DNA of 64,000 bases from Siccibacter colletis (GTDB taxonomy: Bacteria > Pseudomonadota > Gammaproteobacteria > Enterobacterales > Enterobacteriaceae). The translations under genes and the position numbers were made by a program. Below the pieces are notes generated by a model. The model searched no databases. It was not told where the DNA came from and was given only the letters and a program-made list of their open reading frames with translations. The stretch is taken from assembly GCF_000696575.1 (NCBI RefSeq), contig NZ_JMSQ01000004.1, positions 1 to 64,000 of the forward strand. The letters run 5' to 3'. Below, in pieces: positions 55,882-64,000 of the stretch (position 1 is its first letter; each line of letters opens with the position of its first letter).

Positions 55882-57225
55882 ATGTCTGCCAATCATGCTG
55901 CATTTAATGTTATTTTCCGTTTCGTTGAAAATTACGTCAGTCCGGTTGCAGGGCGTATTTCCGCTCAGCGTCACGTGATGGCGATCCGCGACGGGTTTAT
56001 TTCCGCGATGCCATTTATGATCGTTGGCTCCTTTTTACTGGTATTTGCCTACCCGCCGTTTTCACCCACCACCACCTGGGGATTTGCCCGCGCCTGGCTC
56101 GATCTGGCGAAACAGTTTGAAGGACAGATACTCACGCCGTTTGATATGACGATGGGGATCATGTCGATCTATATCTGTGCGGCTATCGCGTATAACCTCG
56201 GCAAGCATTATGTGAAATCCCACGCGCTCGATCCCTTTATGTGCGCTATGCTGTCGCTGATGGCCTTTATGCTGGTGGCGGCACCGAAAACCAACGGCGC
56301 GCTGCCGGTGGACAGCCTTGGCGGCACCGGAATCTTCACGGCGATCCTGGTGGCTATCTACTGCGTTGAGATGATGCGTTTCCTGAAGGCGCATAACATC
56401 GGGATCCGCTTGCCGGATGAAGTCCCGCCGATGATCAAGAACTCCTTCGATCTATTGATCCCGGTGCTGGTGGTGGTTCTGACGCTCTATCCGCTCAGCC
56501 TGCTGATCCAGTCTCAGTTCGATATGCTGATCCCGCAGGCCATTATGGCGATCTTCAAACCGCTGGTCTCTGCGGCTGATTCGCTACCGGCCATTCTGCT
56601 GGCGGTGCTGATCGGTCACCTGCTGTGGTTCGCGGGTATTCACGGCGCGGCGATTGTCTCAGGTATGCTGCAGATGTTCTGGCTGACCAACCTCGGGGCA
56701 AATCAGAGCGCGTTGGCGCAGGGCGCACCGCTGCCGCACATCTTTATGGAAGCGTTCTGGACCTTCTTTATTGTGGTAGGCGGCTCGGGGGCGACGATGG
56801 GACTGGTGCTCTGCTATTTGCGCAGCCGCTCGGCACATCTGCGCTCGATTGGGCGGTTGAGCGTGGTGCCCAGCATTTTCAATATCAACGAGCCGGTGAT
56901 TTTCGGAACGCCTATCGTGATGAACCCGGTGTTCTTTATTCCGTTCCTGTTAGCACCGATGGTCAATGCGGTGCTCGCCTGGGGGGTAATGAAGCTGGTT
57001 CTGATAGGCCGGGTCATTTCCGTGGTGCCCTGGACCGCCCCGGCGCCGGTTGGTGCGGCATGGGCGCTGGGCTGGGATTTCCGCGCTGCACTGCTGGTGG
57101 TAGTGCTGGCGGTGGTCTCGGCGGTGATCTACTTCCCGTTCTTTAAAGTGTATGAGAAGCAGCTGCTGGCGCAGGAGGCGGCGGAAGCGGAAAAAGCCGC
57201 AGCAGAGGAGCAGCAGGTGGCGTAA
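55882..57225 (+). CDS. PTS lactose/cellobiose-family IIC permease
   Basis: This membrane channel of a sugar PTS translocates a beta-glucoside or related sugar. The 447-residue product starts at the ATG at 55882 after GGAGAG. It has about ten hydrophobic segments, the family motif SIFNINEPVIFGTPIVMNP (about 332-350), and GIHGAAIVSG near residue 255. The C-terminal tail is Ala/Glu-rich (QEAAEAEKAAAEEQQ). Its matching IIB gene just upstream is decayed and no IIA or hydrolase gene is present, so it must borrow subunits or be non-functional for sugar uptake. Confidence 0.88.
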   Translation: MSANHAAFNVIFRFVENYVSPVAGRISAQRHVMAIRDGFISAMPFMIVGSFLLVFAYPPFSPTTTWGFARAWLDLAKQFEGQILTPFDMTMGIMSIYICAAIAYNLGKHYVKSHALDPFMCAMLSLMAFMLVAAPKTNGALPVDSLGGTGIFTAILVAIYCVEMMRFLKAHNIGIRLPDEVPPMIKNSFDLLIPVLVVVLTLYPLSLLIQSQFDMLIPQAIMAIFKPLVSAADSLPAILLAVLIGHLLWFAGIHGAAIVSGMLQMFWLTNLGANQSALAQGAPLPHIFMEAFWTFFIVVGGSGATMGLVLCYLRSRSAHLRSIGRLSVVPSIFNINEPVIFGTPIVMNPVFFIPFLLAPMVNAVLAWGVMKLVLIGRVISVVPWTAPAPVGAAWALGWDFRAALLVVVLAVVSAVIYFPFFKVYEKQLLAQEAAEAEKAAAEEQQVA

Positions 57226-57246
57226 CGCCCCGGCGTTTCAGGCATG

Positions 57247-57272
57247 AAAACCACCCTACAGGGTGGTTTTTT
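57247..57272 (+). terminator. Intrinsic terminator after the PTS IIC gene
   Basis: AAAACCACCC (57247-57256) pairs with GGGTGGTTTT (57261-57270) across TACA, followed by TT. Confidence 0.9.
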
Positions 57273-57530
57273 ATGGGTAGTGCCACGCTAATTCAACTTG
57301 TAGGGTGGGTAAGCGCAGCGCACCCACCTTTGGGGAATGCCGCGGTGGCGGGTGCGCAGGCTTACCCGCCCTACGCCAGTAGCGCGTCAACTGTAAGGTA
57401 TTCTCATGCGGGGTGGTTTTTTACGGGGGGTGACAGGCTATTTCAACTTGTAGGGTGGGTAAGCGCAGCGCACCCACCTTTGGGGAACGCCATAGTGGCG
57501 GGTGCGCAGGCATACCCGCTCTACAACAGG
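57261..57530. repeat. Two tandem copies of a roughly 150-bp compound repeat
   Basis: The segment starting GGGTGGTTTTTTA at 57261 recurs at 57411. Each copy contains TTCAACTTG, a forward palindrome (57300-57328 and 57450-57478), the spacer TTTGGGGAA, and a reverse GC-variant palindrome (57347-57374 and 57497-57524). The duplication thus carries the 3' arm of the PTS terminator. The region ends at the fhuF stop; no gene lies within it. Confidence 0.85.
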
Positions 57531-57538
57531 GATGACAC

Positions 57539-58327
57539 CTATTTCAGCGTGCAGTCGCCGCACTGGACGACATCCGGCAGGCGATAGCGCTGACAACAGG
57601 TACGACGCACCAGTAGCCCATCGCGCAGCACTACCGTGCGGTAGAGCGGGTTATCATCGCCATTCAGCAGCTGTTTTTCAAAGAAGCAGGTATGGCGCAG
57701 CGCGTCAGCGGTTTCGTCGCCGATCACCGCTTTCATCTCGCCGAGGAACCAGTTGATCAGATAGCCGGTGTTGCTCCAGATAAGCTTACCGTTGATATCG
57801 CCGGAGGCCTCCAGCGCAGCGATAACAGGCGCAATGCCGTCAGTCACCAGTTTCTCAACCCGCTCGCGGGGCGTCAGCGGCGTAGCATCGCGATCTTCAT
57901 GCACATCAATCCAGAAGCAGGCCGCGCGGCCGGTTTCATGAAACTCGACGTGGAAGTGTTCCGGAGCCACATCCAGCGCCTGGCTCTGCGTTAACAGCGC
58001 CAGCAGCACTGGCGGCACCATCAGACCGATATACCACTGCGCCCAGAGCGATTTCAGCGGCTTGTTCTCCCGCGAGAGGGTCGGCTGATTACGGTAGATA
58101 TGGTCGGAGTAGCTGGCCATCAGGCTGGTCAGCGTGGCCGGGCGTGACCACTGGGACAGCGTCAGCGCATCACGCGGCGACGGTTCATCCAGCTTAATGA
58201 TGTCGTTGAAGTAGGGACGCTGCGCGGTAAACAGCTCGCGTAAGATCGTGGATAGCCCGGGCTGCGGGGCGACAATACCCGGCTGCCAGACGAGGTTATC
58301 AACGATCTGAGTTATGCGATAAGCCAT
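57539..58327 (-). CDS. fhuF: Ferric siderophore reductase FhuF
   Basis: FhuF reduces iron in imported hydroxamate siderophores in the cytoplasm, releasing Fe(II). The 262-residue product has the unusual C-terminal [2Fe-2S] ligand set C-C-x10-C-x2-C (RRTCCQRYRLPDVVQCGDC). It is about the same length as E. coli FhuF. A Fur box lies 24 bp upstream, so the gene should be expressed under iron limitation. It ends against the compound repeat. Confidence 0.95.
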   Translation of the reverse strand: MAYRITQIVDNLVWQPGIVAPQPGLSTILRELFTAQRPYFNDIIKLDEPSPRDALTLSQWSRPATLTSLMASYSDHIYRNQPTLSRENKPLKSLWAQWYIGLMVPPVLLALLTQSQALDVAPEHFHVEFHETGRAACFWIDVHEDRDATPLTPRERVEKLVTDGIAPVIAALEASGDINGKLIWSNTGYLINWFLGEMKAVIGDETADALRHTCFFEKQLLNGDDNPLYRTVVLRDGLLVRRTCCQRYRLPDVVQCGDCTLK

Positions 58328-58350
58328 AGCGCAACGTTAGCGGTAATCTA

Positions 58351-58369
58351 AATGATAATGATTGCCAAT
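58351..58369. promoter_or_regulatory. Fur box upstream of fhuF
   Basis: AATGATAATGATTGCCAAT fits the 19-bp Fur pattern (GATAATGATAATCATTATC and its 7-1-7 form), 24 bp before the fhuF start. Confidence 0.75.
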
Positions 58370-58435
58370 CCTAACTATAGAGGTTATCGATAGCAAGTAA
58401 ATTCCGTGCGCATGTGAGCTAACCGCCGGAAAACG

Positions 58436-59500
58436 TCAGGCGGCTTTGACGTCGTCGCTGGTGAGGATGTGGTTGCGGCCCCGATGTTTTGCGCTGTAGA
58501 GCGCGCGGTCTGCTTTTTCCAGCGCGGCCTCAATGCCTTCTTCGGTCAGCGGGGCGAGACCAATACTCACCGTGACATGCGTCGCCACGCTGTGATTAAA
58601 CATATGCGGAATGCGCAAATCGTACACCCGCTGGCGGATACGCTCGGCGGCGTCCCGGGCCAGCTCTGGTGTAGTGCTGGTGATGATCGCCAGAAACTCC
58701 TCCCCACCGTAGCGGGCGACAATATCCCGGGAGCGTACCGCGTCACGAATGGCAGCCGAGACACGAATCAGCGCCTGATCGCCCATCATATGGCCGTAAT
58801 GGTCGTTATAGGCTTTGAAATGATCGATATCCAGCAACAGCAGATGATGGCTTTTGCTGCCGGACGCGAGCAGGGTGGCGAACCGGGCATCGAAGCCGCG
58901 GCGGTTATACAGGCCGGTCAGCGGGTCAAGCATGCTCAGATCGTTCAGCCTGGCTTTCTCCTGGATCAGCTGCGCCATTAAGCCCTGAGCAAAGCTGTCG
59001 TTGCGGGTCTGAATGCGATGCTGAATAGCGATACCCGCCACAGGAACAATGAGCGAATAGAGCACTTGCAACCAGTGCTCGCCGCGGTCAATCCACATCA
59101 CCGTGCAGAACACCGGCAGGCTATGTAACGCAAAGGCGCTGAGATGATGAGTAAAAGCAATCGCGCCAATAAACAGCACGCTTAACAGGGCGATCATTAT
59201 ATAGCTGGAGTGAAAATCCGGAACCACACCGCTTTTATTCGCAATATGCCAGGCCCACAGCGAACCAAACAGAAAGGCAATAATGCGAATATCGATTTTT
59301 GCTTTTTTATTTAATCCGTTAACAACCAGCAGCGTGCTACTCAGCAAGCCAATCAGCAGAATCGGTGGGGCGACATAATGCACGTGATACAGCGGACTGA
59401 TCATACTGAAAGTGGCAGAGAGCGCGTTGAGGATCAGAAACAGACGCAGCGACAGACGGTATTTCTCGTGCGTCAGGGAATGCCAGGAACTCAGGGTCAT
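58436..59500 (-). CDS. Membrane-bound diguanylate cyclase (GGDEF)
   Basis: It makes cyclic di-GMP from two GTP, favouring sessile over motile growth. The 354-residue protein has about six N-terminal transmembrane helices (residues 15-165), a short coiled coil, and a GGDEF domain with the active site RYGGEEF and the inhibitory I-site RSRD exactly five residues before it. The N-terminal sensor is not one that I can name. It is transcribed alone, away from yjjZ. Confidence 0.92.
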   Translation of the reverse strand: MTLSSWHSLTHEKYRLSLRLFLILNALSATFSMISPLYHVHYVAPPILLIGLLSSTLLVVNGLNKKAKIDIRIIAFLFGSLWAWHIANKSGVVPDFHSSYIMIALLSVLFIGAIAFTHHLSAFALHSLPVFCTVMWIDRGEHWLQVLYSLIVPVAGIAIQHRIQTRNDSFAQGLMAQLIQEKARLNDLSMLDPLTGLYNRRGFDARFATLLASGSKSHHLLLLDIDHFKAYNDHYGHMMGDQALIRVSAAIRDAVRSRDIVARYGGEEFLAIITSTTPELARDAAERIRQRVYDLRIPHMFNHSVATHVTVSIGLAPLTEEGIEAALEKADRALYSAKHRGRNHILTSDDVKAA

Positions 59501-59714
59501 AAATATCGTTACTTACCAGCAGGATAATATTGTGTGAGTGAAACCAATAAGAAAATAATGCCAATAATAGTGCGCGAATTACGCACTAATAAATGCAGAA
59601 GAATATATTTTGGCACCCAATCTAGCACTGCCTGAAACCGCTGTCATCCGCTATGCACAAACTTTAGCCAACAGTCTGATAACAATAACTTGATAATGAG
59701 AAAATTTATCATAT

Positions 59715-59733
59715 GATATTGGTTATCATTATC
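59715..59733. promoter_or_regulatory. Fur box upstream of yjjZ
   Basis: GATATTGGTTATCATTATC matches the 19-bp Fur consensus well, 19 bp before the yjjZ start, in keeping with the iron control of this gene in E. coli. Confidence 0.8.
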
Positions 59734-59751
59734 GCTGTGAGAGGGCGCGCC

Positions 59752-59985
59752 ATGTTGCAGAGAACGCTGGAAAGTGGATGGGGAGTGTTGCTGCCGGCAT
59801 CGCTGGTGGCCGCGCTGGCGCTGGGCGATCTGACGTTTGCGCAGTGGCGCGTGGTAGTGGTGCTGGGTTTGCTGGCGACGGCGGGGATGCTGTATCACAA
59901 GCGGCTGCGCCACTATGTGTTGTTGCCTTCATGCATCGCGTTTGCCAGCGCCATGATGCTGGCGATCATGAAGATAGCGCCATGA
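59752..59985 (+). CDS. yjjZ: DUF1435 small membrane protein YjjZ
   Basis: The 77-residue product MLQRTLESGWGVLLPASLVA... has about three hydrophobic segments (10-26, 30-46 and 54-73) and the conserved LYHKRLRHYVLLPS. It matches E. coli YjjZ in length and position. A longer frame from 59713 runs back into the Fur box and is rejected. Function is unknown; Fur control suggests a role during iron starvation. Confidence 0.9.
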   Translation: MLQRTLESGWGVLLPASLVAALALGDLTFAQWRVVVVLGLLATAGMLYHKRLRHYVLLPSCIAFASAMMLAIMKIAP

Positions 59986-60081
59986 TGACGATAAAAATCA
60001 CTGGGATAAACGTTTGAAAGCACAACAGGGATAAAACAGAGGAACTACCGGAAGGTTACTTTAAGAAAACCACTTTAGAAG

Positions 60082-60168
60082 TGGTGCGAGGGGAGGGACT
60101 TGAACCCTCACGTCCGTTAGGACACTAACACCTGAAGCTAGCGCGTCTACCAATTCCGCCACCGTCGC
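60082..60168 (-). tRNA. leuV: tRNA-Leu (anticodon CAG)
   Basis: An 87-nt cloverleaf on the minus strand with encoded CCA, anticodon loop TTCAGGT (CAG) and long variable arm. It is the last of three near-identical tandem genes; identical in arrangement to the leuQPV operon of E. coli. Confidence 0.96.
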
Positions 60169-60198
60169 ATTTCTTTTTTTCTGATATCGTCATCGCAT

Positions 60199-60285
60199 TG
60201 GTGCGAGGGGAGGGACTTGAACCCTCACGTCCGTTAAGACACTAACACCTGAAGCTAGCGCGTCTACCAATTCCGCCACCGTCGC
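60199..60285 (-). tRNA. leuP: tRNA-Leu (anticodon CAG)
   Basis: Middle copy of the tandem set, 87 nt, CCA encoded. It differs from its neighbours by a single base in the variable arm (ACGTCCGTTAAGAC against ACGTCCGTTAGGAC on the plus strand). Confidence 0.96.
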
Positions 60286-60313
60286 CCGGTGCGAGAGATA
60301 TCTTGTGGTCTTT

Positions 60314-60400
60314 TGGTGCGAGGGGAGGGACTTGAACCCTCACGTCCGTTAGGACACTAACACCTGAAGCTAGCGCGTCTACCAATTCCGCCACCGTCGC
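60314..60400 (-). tRNA. leuQ: tRNA-Leu (anticodon CAG)
   Basis: First gene of the minus-strand tRNA operon, 87 nt, CCA encoded. The promoter should lie between 60401 and rsmC. Confidence 0.96.
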
Positions 60401-60528
60401 ATACCAGCAATACATAAGAAGTATTGCAACCACGGAGGCGCATTCTAGATGTTTTCTGATGCACGTCAACAGTTAATTTAACGCCGCTTTTCTGACTGCT
60501 TTAAAAAGCGGCGTTTCGGTTCACGCGC

Positions 60529-61557
60529 TTAGCGTTTTGCCTTACGGCCCATTACTGCACGGTACACTTTGAAGCGGCCGGTCTGGGCCATCACTTCGTG
60601 ATTGCCGAAGGCCTCGTCAAGCACCTGCGGATAAGGCAGGAAGGCGTTGGCCACGATGCGCAGCTCGCCGCCGATATTCAGATGGCGTACCGCGCCGCGG
60701 ATCAGGGTTTGCGCAGCGTCGAGGCTGGTCTGCATCCCGTCGTGGAACGGCGGGTTAGAGATGATCATATCGAAGCGCCCGGTGATGTCCGAGAACACAT
60801 CGCTGGCAAGCACGTCGCCTTCGATACCGTTCGCGGCAAGCGTGGCGCGGCTGGCTTCCACCGCTGCGGCGCTGACGTCGCACAGGGTAAGACGCACTTT
60901 CGGCGAGTGGCTGGCAAGGGTCACAGAGAGCACGCCGGCACCGCAGCCGACGTCCAGCACTTTGCCTTTGGTGTGCGGCGTTAAGGTGGAGAGCAGCAGT
61001 TGGCTACCGACATCCAGCCCGTCGCGGCTGAACACGCCCGGCAGGGTTTTGATGGTCAGACCGTCGTGCTGGTACTCGCCCCAGGCGCCATCCGCGCTGA
61101 AGTCCGGCTTCGTCTCAAGACGGCCATGATAGAGGCCACAGCGGCGCGCGCTGTCAATCTTGTTCATCGGCGCGTACTGCTCCAGCATCTGCTCGGCGCT
61201 GCGCACGCCGCTGCGGTTCTCGCCAACCACGAAAATATCGCAGCCGATCGGTAGCAGGGAGAGCAGGTTGGTTAGCTGGAACAGCGCTTCCGGCTTGTTT
61301 TTCGGCCAGTAATAAATGAGCGTGTCGCTGTCACCCACTGCGGCGGCATCCGCGACCAGGCTATAACTGGCGCGCTCGCCCATCTGGCGGCTGAGAACCT
61401 GCCAGTGATGGTACTGCTGCGTATGAACGCGGCTGGCGGCGGTATCCAGTCGGGCGGGCAGGTCGTCCTGCAGATCGCCGGCAAACAGAATGCGGCTCGC
61501 TTCGAAATCATCACTGTGGCGCAGCAGAACTTCACTCGCCGGGGTAAAAGCAGACAT
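60529..61557 (-). CDS. rsmC: 16S rRNA m2G1207 methyltransferase RsmC
   Basis: RsmC methylates the N2 of G1207 in 16S rRNA within the 30S subunit. The 342-residue product starts [10 protein letters not shown] at 61557. It has an N-terminal degenerate methyltransferase domain and a C-terminal active one with the SAM motif [11 protein letters not shown] (about 201-211) and catalytic NPPFH (about 268-272). Divergent from holD, as in E. coli. Confidence 0.96.
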   Translation of the reverse strand: MSAFTPASEVLLRHSDDFEASRILFAGDLQDDLPARLDTAASRVHTQQYHHWQVLSRQMGERASYSLVADAAAVGDSDTLIYYWPKNKPEALFQLTNLLSLLPIGCDIFVVGENRSGVRSAEQMLEQYAPMNKIDSARRCGLYHGRLETKPDFSADGAWGEYQHDGLTIKTLPGVFSRDGLDVGSQLLLSTLTPHTKGKVLDVGCGAGVLSVTLASHSPKVRLTLCDVSAAAVEASRATLAANGIEGDVLASDVFSDITGRFDMIISNPPFHDGMQTSLDAAQTLIRGAVRHLNIGGELRIVANAFLPYPQVLDEAFGNHEVMAQTGRFKVYRAVMGRKAKR

Positions 61558-61711
61558 GAAAACACTCCTTCTCAATCAGGCCGCGGATTATAACCTGTTC
61601 AGCACGTCCCTGCAGCGCTCTTCGCACCGCAATCGCCGCCGGGAGGCATTGATGGCGCGTAAAGCGCGGATTTGCTATATTTGCGCCCCTGTTAAATGAG
61701 AGGGTTTCGCG

Positions 61712-62131
61712 ATGACATCCCGACGCGACTGGCAGCTTCAACTGCTGGGTATCACGCAGTGGGCGCTGCGCCGTCCTGCCGTGTTGCAGGGGGAAATCGC
61801 CATCACGTTGCCGGCCCATATTCGTCTGGTGATGGTGGCAGATGCACCGCCGCCGCTGACCGAGCCGCTGTTGCAGGATATTCTGCGCGCGATGACCTTA
61901 AGCCCGGATCAGGTGTTGCAACTCACGCCCGAACGCGCGGCGATGCTGCCCGGGGATGACGACCGCCGCTGTGCCACCTGGTGTCTTGGAGTCGACGATG
62001 CCCCGACCCTGCACGGTGCGCAGCTTATGTCACCCACCTTTACTGACCTTCAGCACAGCGCGCCGGCCCGGGCTGCGCTATGGCGACAAATTTGCGAACA
62101 TGAACACGATTTCCTTACTCACCCCGAGTGA
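61712..62131 (+). CDS. holD: DNA polymerase III subunit psi
   Basis: Psi joins chi (HolC) to the clamp loader. The 139-residue product begins MTSRRDWQLQLLGITQW, with the N-terminal segment that binds the clamp loader, and carries LSPDQVLQLTPERAAMLP in the middle. It matches E. coli HolD over its whole length. The last 32 bp overlap rimI, so the two are coupled. Confidence 0.95.
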   Translation: MTSRRDWQLQLLGITQWALRRPAVLQGEIAITLPAHIRLVMVADAPPPLTEPLLQDILRAMTLSPDQVLQLTPERAAMLPGDDDRRCATWCLGVDDAPTLHGAQLMSPTFTDLQHSAPARAALWRQICEHEHDFLTHPE

Positions 62132-62543
62132 CCTGGCTGCGGCCTTCGCCATTGAACAACGCAGCCACGCGTTTCCGTGGAGCGAAAAGACCTTCGCCAG
62201 CAACCAGGGCGATCGCTATCTCAATCTGGGGCTGAACGTAGACGGCACGCTGGCGGCGTTTGCTATCACGCAGGTGGTGCTGGATGAGGCGACGCTGTTT
62301 AACATCGCGGTTGACCCGGCTTACCAGCGCCGCGGTTTCGGGCGGGAACTGCTTGAGCATCTGATTCAGACGCTGGAGCAGCGTGATGTGTTCACGCTCT
62401 GGCTGGAAGTGCGCGCCTCCAACGCACCTGCCATCGCGCTGTATGAAAGCCTGGGCTTTAACGAGGCGACGATTCGCCGCAATTACTATCCCACTGCCAG
62501 CGGACGTGAAGACGCCATCGTGATGGCGCTGCCGCTGGGGTGA
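62100..62543 (+). CDS. rimI: Ribosomal protein S18-alanine N-acetyltransferase RimI
   Basis: RimI acetylates the N-terminal alanine of ribosomal protein S18. The 147-residue GNAT protein starts MNTISLLTPSDLAAAF within the end of holD; longer frames starting at 61956 have no homologue support. The acetyl-CoA loop is QRRGFGRELLEHL (about 76-88), and [13 protein letters not shown] follows. It lies 21 bp before yjjG. Confidence 0.95.
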   Translation: MNTISLLTPSDLAAAFAIEQRSHAFPWSEKTFASNQGDRYLNLGLNVDGTLAAFAITQVVLDEATLFNIAVDPAYQRRGFGRELLEHLIQTLEQRDVFTLWLEVRASNAPAIALYESLGFNEATIRRNYYPTASGREDAIVMALPLG

Positions 62544-62564
62544 AATCATAAAAAAGGTGATGTA

Positions 62565-63242
62565 ATGAACTGGGACTGGATTCTGTTTGATGCTGACGAA
62601 ACGCTGTTTACCTTTGACGCTTTTGGCGGCTTACAGCGGATGTTTCTGGACTACAGCGTGACCTTCACCGCTGAGGATTATCAGGATTACCAGGCGGTGA
62701 ATAAGCCGCTGTGGGTTGATTACCAGAACGGCACCATCAACGCGCTCCAGCTTCAGCATCAGCGTTTTCAGGGCTGGGCCGACAGGCTCAACGTCGGTGC
62801 CAGCGACCTCAACAGCGCCTTTTTAAATGCGATGGCGGAGATCTGCGCCCCGCTGCCCGGCGCCCGCTCGCTGCTCGACATGCTGCACGGCGAGGTAAAG
62901 CTCGGCATCATCACCAACGGCTTTACCGCGCTGCAACAAATCCGCCTGGAACGCACCGGTTTTCGCGACTACTTCGATCTGCTGGTCATTTCTGAAGAGG
63001 TAGGGGCCGCCAAGCCGGATCGCAGAGTGTTTGATTACGCGCTGGAAAAAATGGGTAATCCACCACGTGACCGCGTGCTGATGGTGGGCGACACCGCAGA
63101 GTCTGATATTCTGGGCGGCATGAATGCCGGATTTGCTACCTGCTGGCTCAATCCGCATGGTCGCGAACTGCCGCCGGGCATTGCCCCGACCTGGCAAGTC
63201 ACCTCGTTAAGCGAACTGGAGCAGCGCCTGTGTAAACATTGA
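62565..63242 (+). CDS. yjjG: HAD-type nucleotidase YjjG
   Basis: YjjG is a house-cleaning 5'-nucleotidase that removes phosphate from non-canonical pyrimidine nucleotides, and also acts on dUMP and dTMP. The 225-residue product equals E. coli YjjG in length. HAD motifs are DADETLF (9-15, nucleophile D9), TNG near 113-115, the Lys in [13 protein letters not shown], and GDTAESD near 171-177. It ends before the prfC leader. Confidence 0.95.
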   Translation: MNWDWILFDADETLFTFDAFGGLQRMFLDYSVTFTAEDYQDYQAVNKPLWVDYQNGTINALQLQHQRFQGWADRLNVGASDLNSAFLNAMAEICAPLPGARSLLDMLHGEVKLGIITNGFTALQQIRLERTGFRDYFDLLVISEEVGAAKPDRRVFDYALEKMGNPPRDRVLMVGDTAESDILGGMNAGFATCWLNPHGRELPPGIAPTWQVTSLSELEQRLCKH

Positions 63243-63335
63243 TTGTCTGCCAATAGCTCTTGAGTACAATAGCCGCAAATTTCGAATCACCCGTCGCGCG
63301 GGGCTGCCCGCGCGCAGACACAGAAGATCAAAATC

Positions 63336-64000
63336 ATGACGTTGTCTCCTTATGTACAAGAGGTGGCCAAACGCCGCACGTTTGCCATTATCTCGCACCC
63401 CGATGCCGGTAAAACCACCATCACTGAAAAAGTGTTGCTGTTCGGACAGGCCATTCAGACTGCCGGTACGGTAAAAGGCCGTGGCTCCAGCCAGCATGCA
63501 AAATCCGACTGGATGGAGATGGAAAAGCAGCGTGGTATCTCGATTACCACCTCGGTGATGCAGTTCCCGTATAAAGAAAGCCTGGTTAACCTGCTGGATA
63601 CCCCGGGGCATGAAGACTTCTCGGAAGATACCTACCGTACTCTGACCGCGGTCGACTGCTGCCTGATGGTCATCGACGCCGCGAAAGGGGTTGAGGATCG
63701 TACCCGCAAGCTGATGGAAGTTACCCGTCTGCGCGATACGCCGATCCTGACCTTCATGAACAAACTTGACCGCGATATCCGCGACCCGATGGAGCTGCTG
63801 GATGAAGTGGAGAGCGAGCTGAAAATTGCCTGCGCCCCCATCACCTGGCCGATTGGCTGCGGCAAGCTGTTTAAAGGTGTTTACCACCTGTATAAAGACG
63901 AAACCTACCTCTACCAGACCGGTAAAGGTCACACCATTCAGGAAGTGCGTATCGTCAAAGGGCTGAATAACCCGGAGCTGGATGCCGCCGTGGGCGAAGA
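63336..64000 (+). CDS. prfC: Peptide chain release factor 3 (N-terminal part, runs off the window)
   Basis: RF3 is the GTPase that recycles RF1 and RF2 from the ribosome. The visible 221 codons begin [20 protein letters not shown] and contain G1 HPDAGKTT, the G2 stretch [11 protein letters not shown]3 DTPGHEDF and G4 NKLD. The rest lies beyond the window. The position after yjjG agrees with E. coli. Confidence 0.96.
   Translation, partial: MTLSPYVQEVAKRRTFAIISHPDAGKTTITEKVLLFGQAIQTAGTVKGRGSSQHAKSDWMEMEKQRGISITTSVMQFPYKESLVNLLDTPGHEDFSEDTYRTLTAVDCCLMVIDAAKGVEDRTRKLMEVTRLRDTPILTFMNKLDRDIRDPMELLDEVESELKIACAPITWPIGCGKLFKGVYHLYKDETYLYQTGKGHTIQEVRIVKGLNNPELDAAVGE

Noticed and set aside
63207-63932. 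241-codon minus-strand frame opposite prfC
   Set aside because: Shadow of the strongly conserved prfC gene.

Overview
The window is chromosomal DNA of a GC-rich member of the Enterobacteriaceae. Gene order (argI-rraB-yjgM-yjgN-valS-holC-pepA-lptF-lptG-ahr-leuX, then yjiN, tsr, opgB-dnaT/C, yjjBP, yjjQ, fhuF, leuQPV, rsmC, holD-rimI-yjjG-prfC) follows the end of the E. coli map. miaE, which E. coli K-12 lacks, an ohr/ohrR pair, a HrpF/HrpK-like protein and many GTAGGGTGGGTAAGCG-type palindromes suggest Enterobacter, Lelliottia, Leclercia or a close relative. The genus is inference only.

Layout. 1-18.2 kb is core: arginine synthesis (argI with two ARG boxes), RNase E control (rraB), tRNA modification (miaE), a DUF898 protein with an M48 protease, valyl-tRNA synthetase with the Pol III chi subunit, PepA, the LPS-export permeases LptFG, a fused dihydroxyacetone kinase and the aldehyde reductase Ahr. 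leuX at 18.4 kb marks the left edge of a variable region with no integrase and no second leuX 3' end that I could find.

From 18.5 to about 38 kb the region is a mosaic. It holds wrecked conjugative-element genes (an ardC-like and a TraG-like gene, each cut by an in-frame TAG), a frameshifted copy and an intact copy of an SBD-HNH endonuclease of the type that cuts phosphorothioated DNA, and an AT-rich four-gene operon at 21.5-27.4 kb. That operon encodes an Eco57I-like N6-adenine methylase, a protein combining a MutL/Hsp90-like GHKL ATPase with a histidine kinase, a receiver-domain protein, and a His-rich protein of unknown fold. It is the best candidate for an undescribed defence or signalling system, although its first two genes each carry a one-base frameshift here. 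It is followed by two related toxin-like proteins with a predicted permuted NlpC/P60 (LRAT-like) catalytic domain, one fused to PAAR and so probably delivered by type VI secretion. Each is followed by small two-helix membrane proteins that look like immunity proteins, then by two DUF943 proteins.

From 38 kb the core resumes with small accessory insertions: yjiN, a MarR-HlyD-DUF2955 efflux operon, tsr with a sigma-28 promoter, the orphan HrpF/HrpK-like protein, opgB, yjjA-dnaC-dnaT, ohr-ohrR with palindromic operators, the YjjP/YjjB exporter, yjjQ (without bglJ), a YbaK-like deacylase, a PTS IIC gene with a decayed IIB gene and a 33-bp palindrome upstream, fhuF and yjjZ with Fur boxes, a diguanylate cyclase, three tandem tRNA-Leu(CAG) genes, rsmC, holD-rimI-yjjG and the start of prfC.

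The short palindromes are scattered at gene ends, often convergent or downstream, and form a 50-51 bp tandem array at the left edge. Coordinates of motifs were read by eye. No similarity search was run, so family names rest on recognised motifs and remembered homologues.
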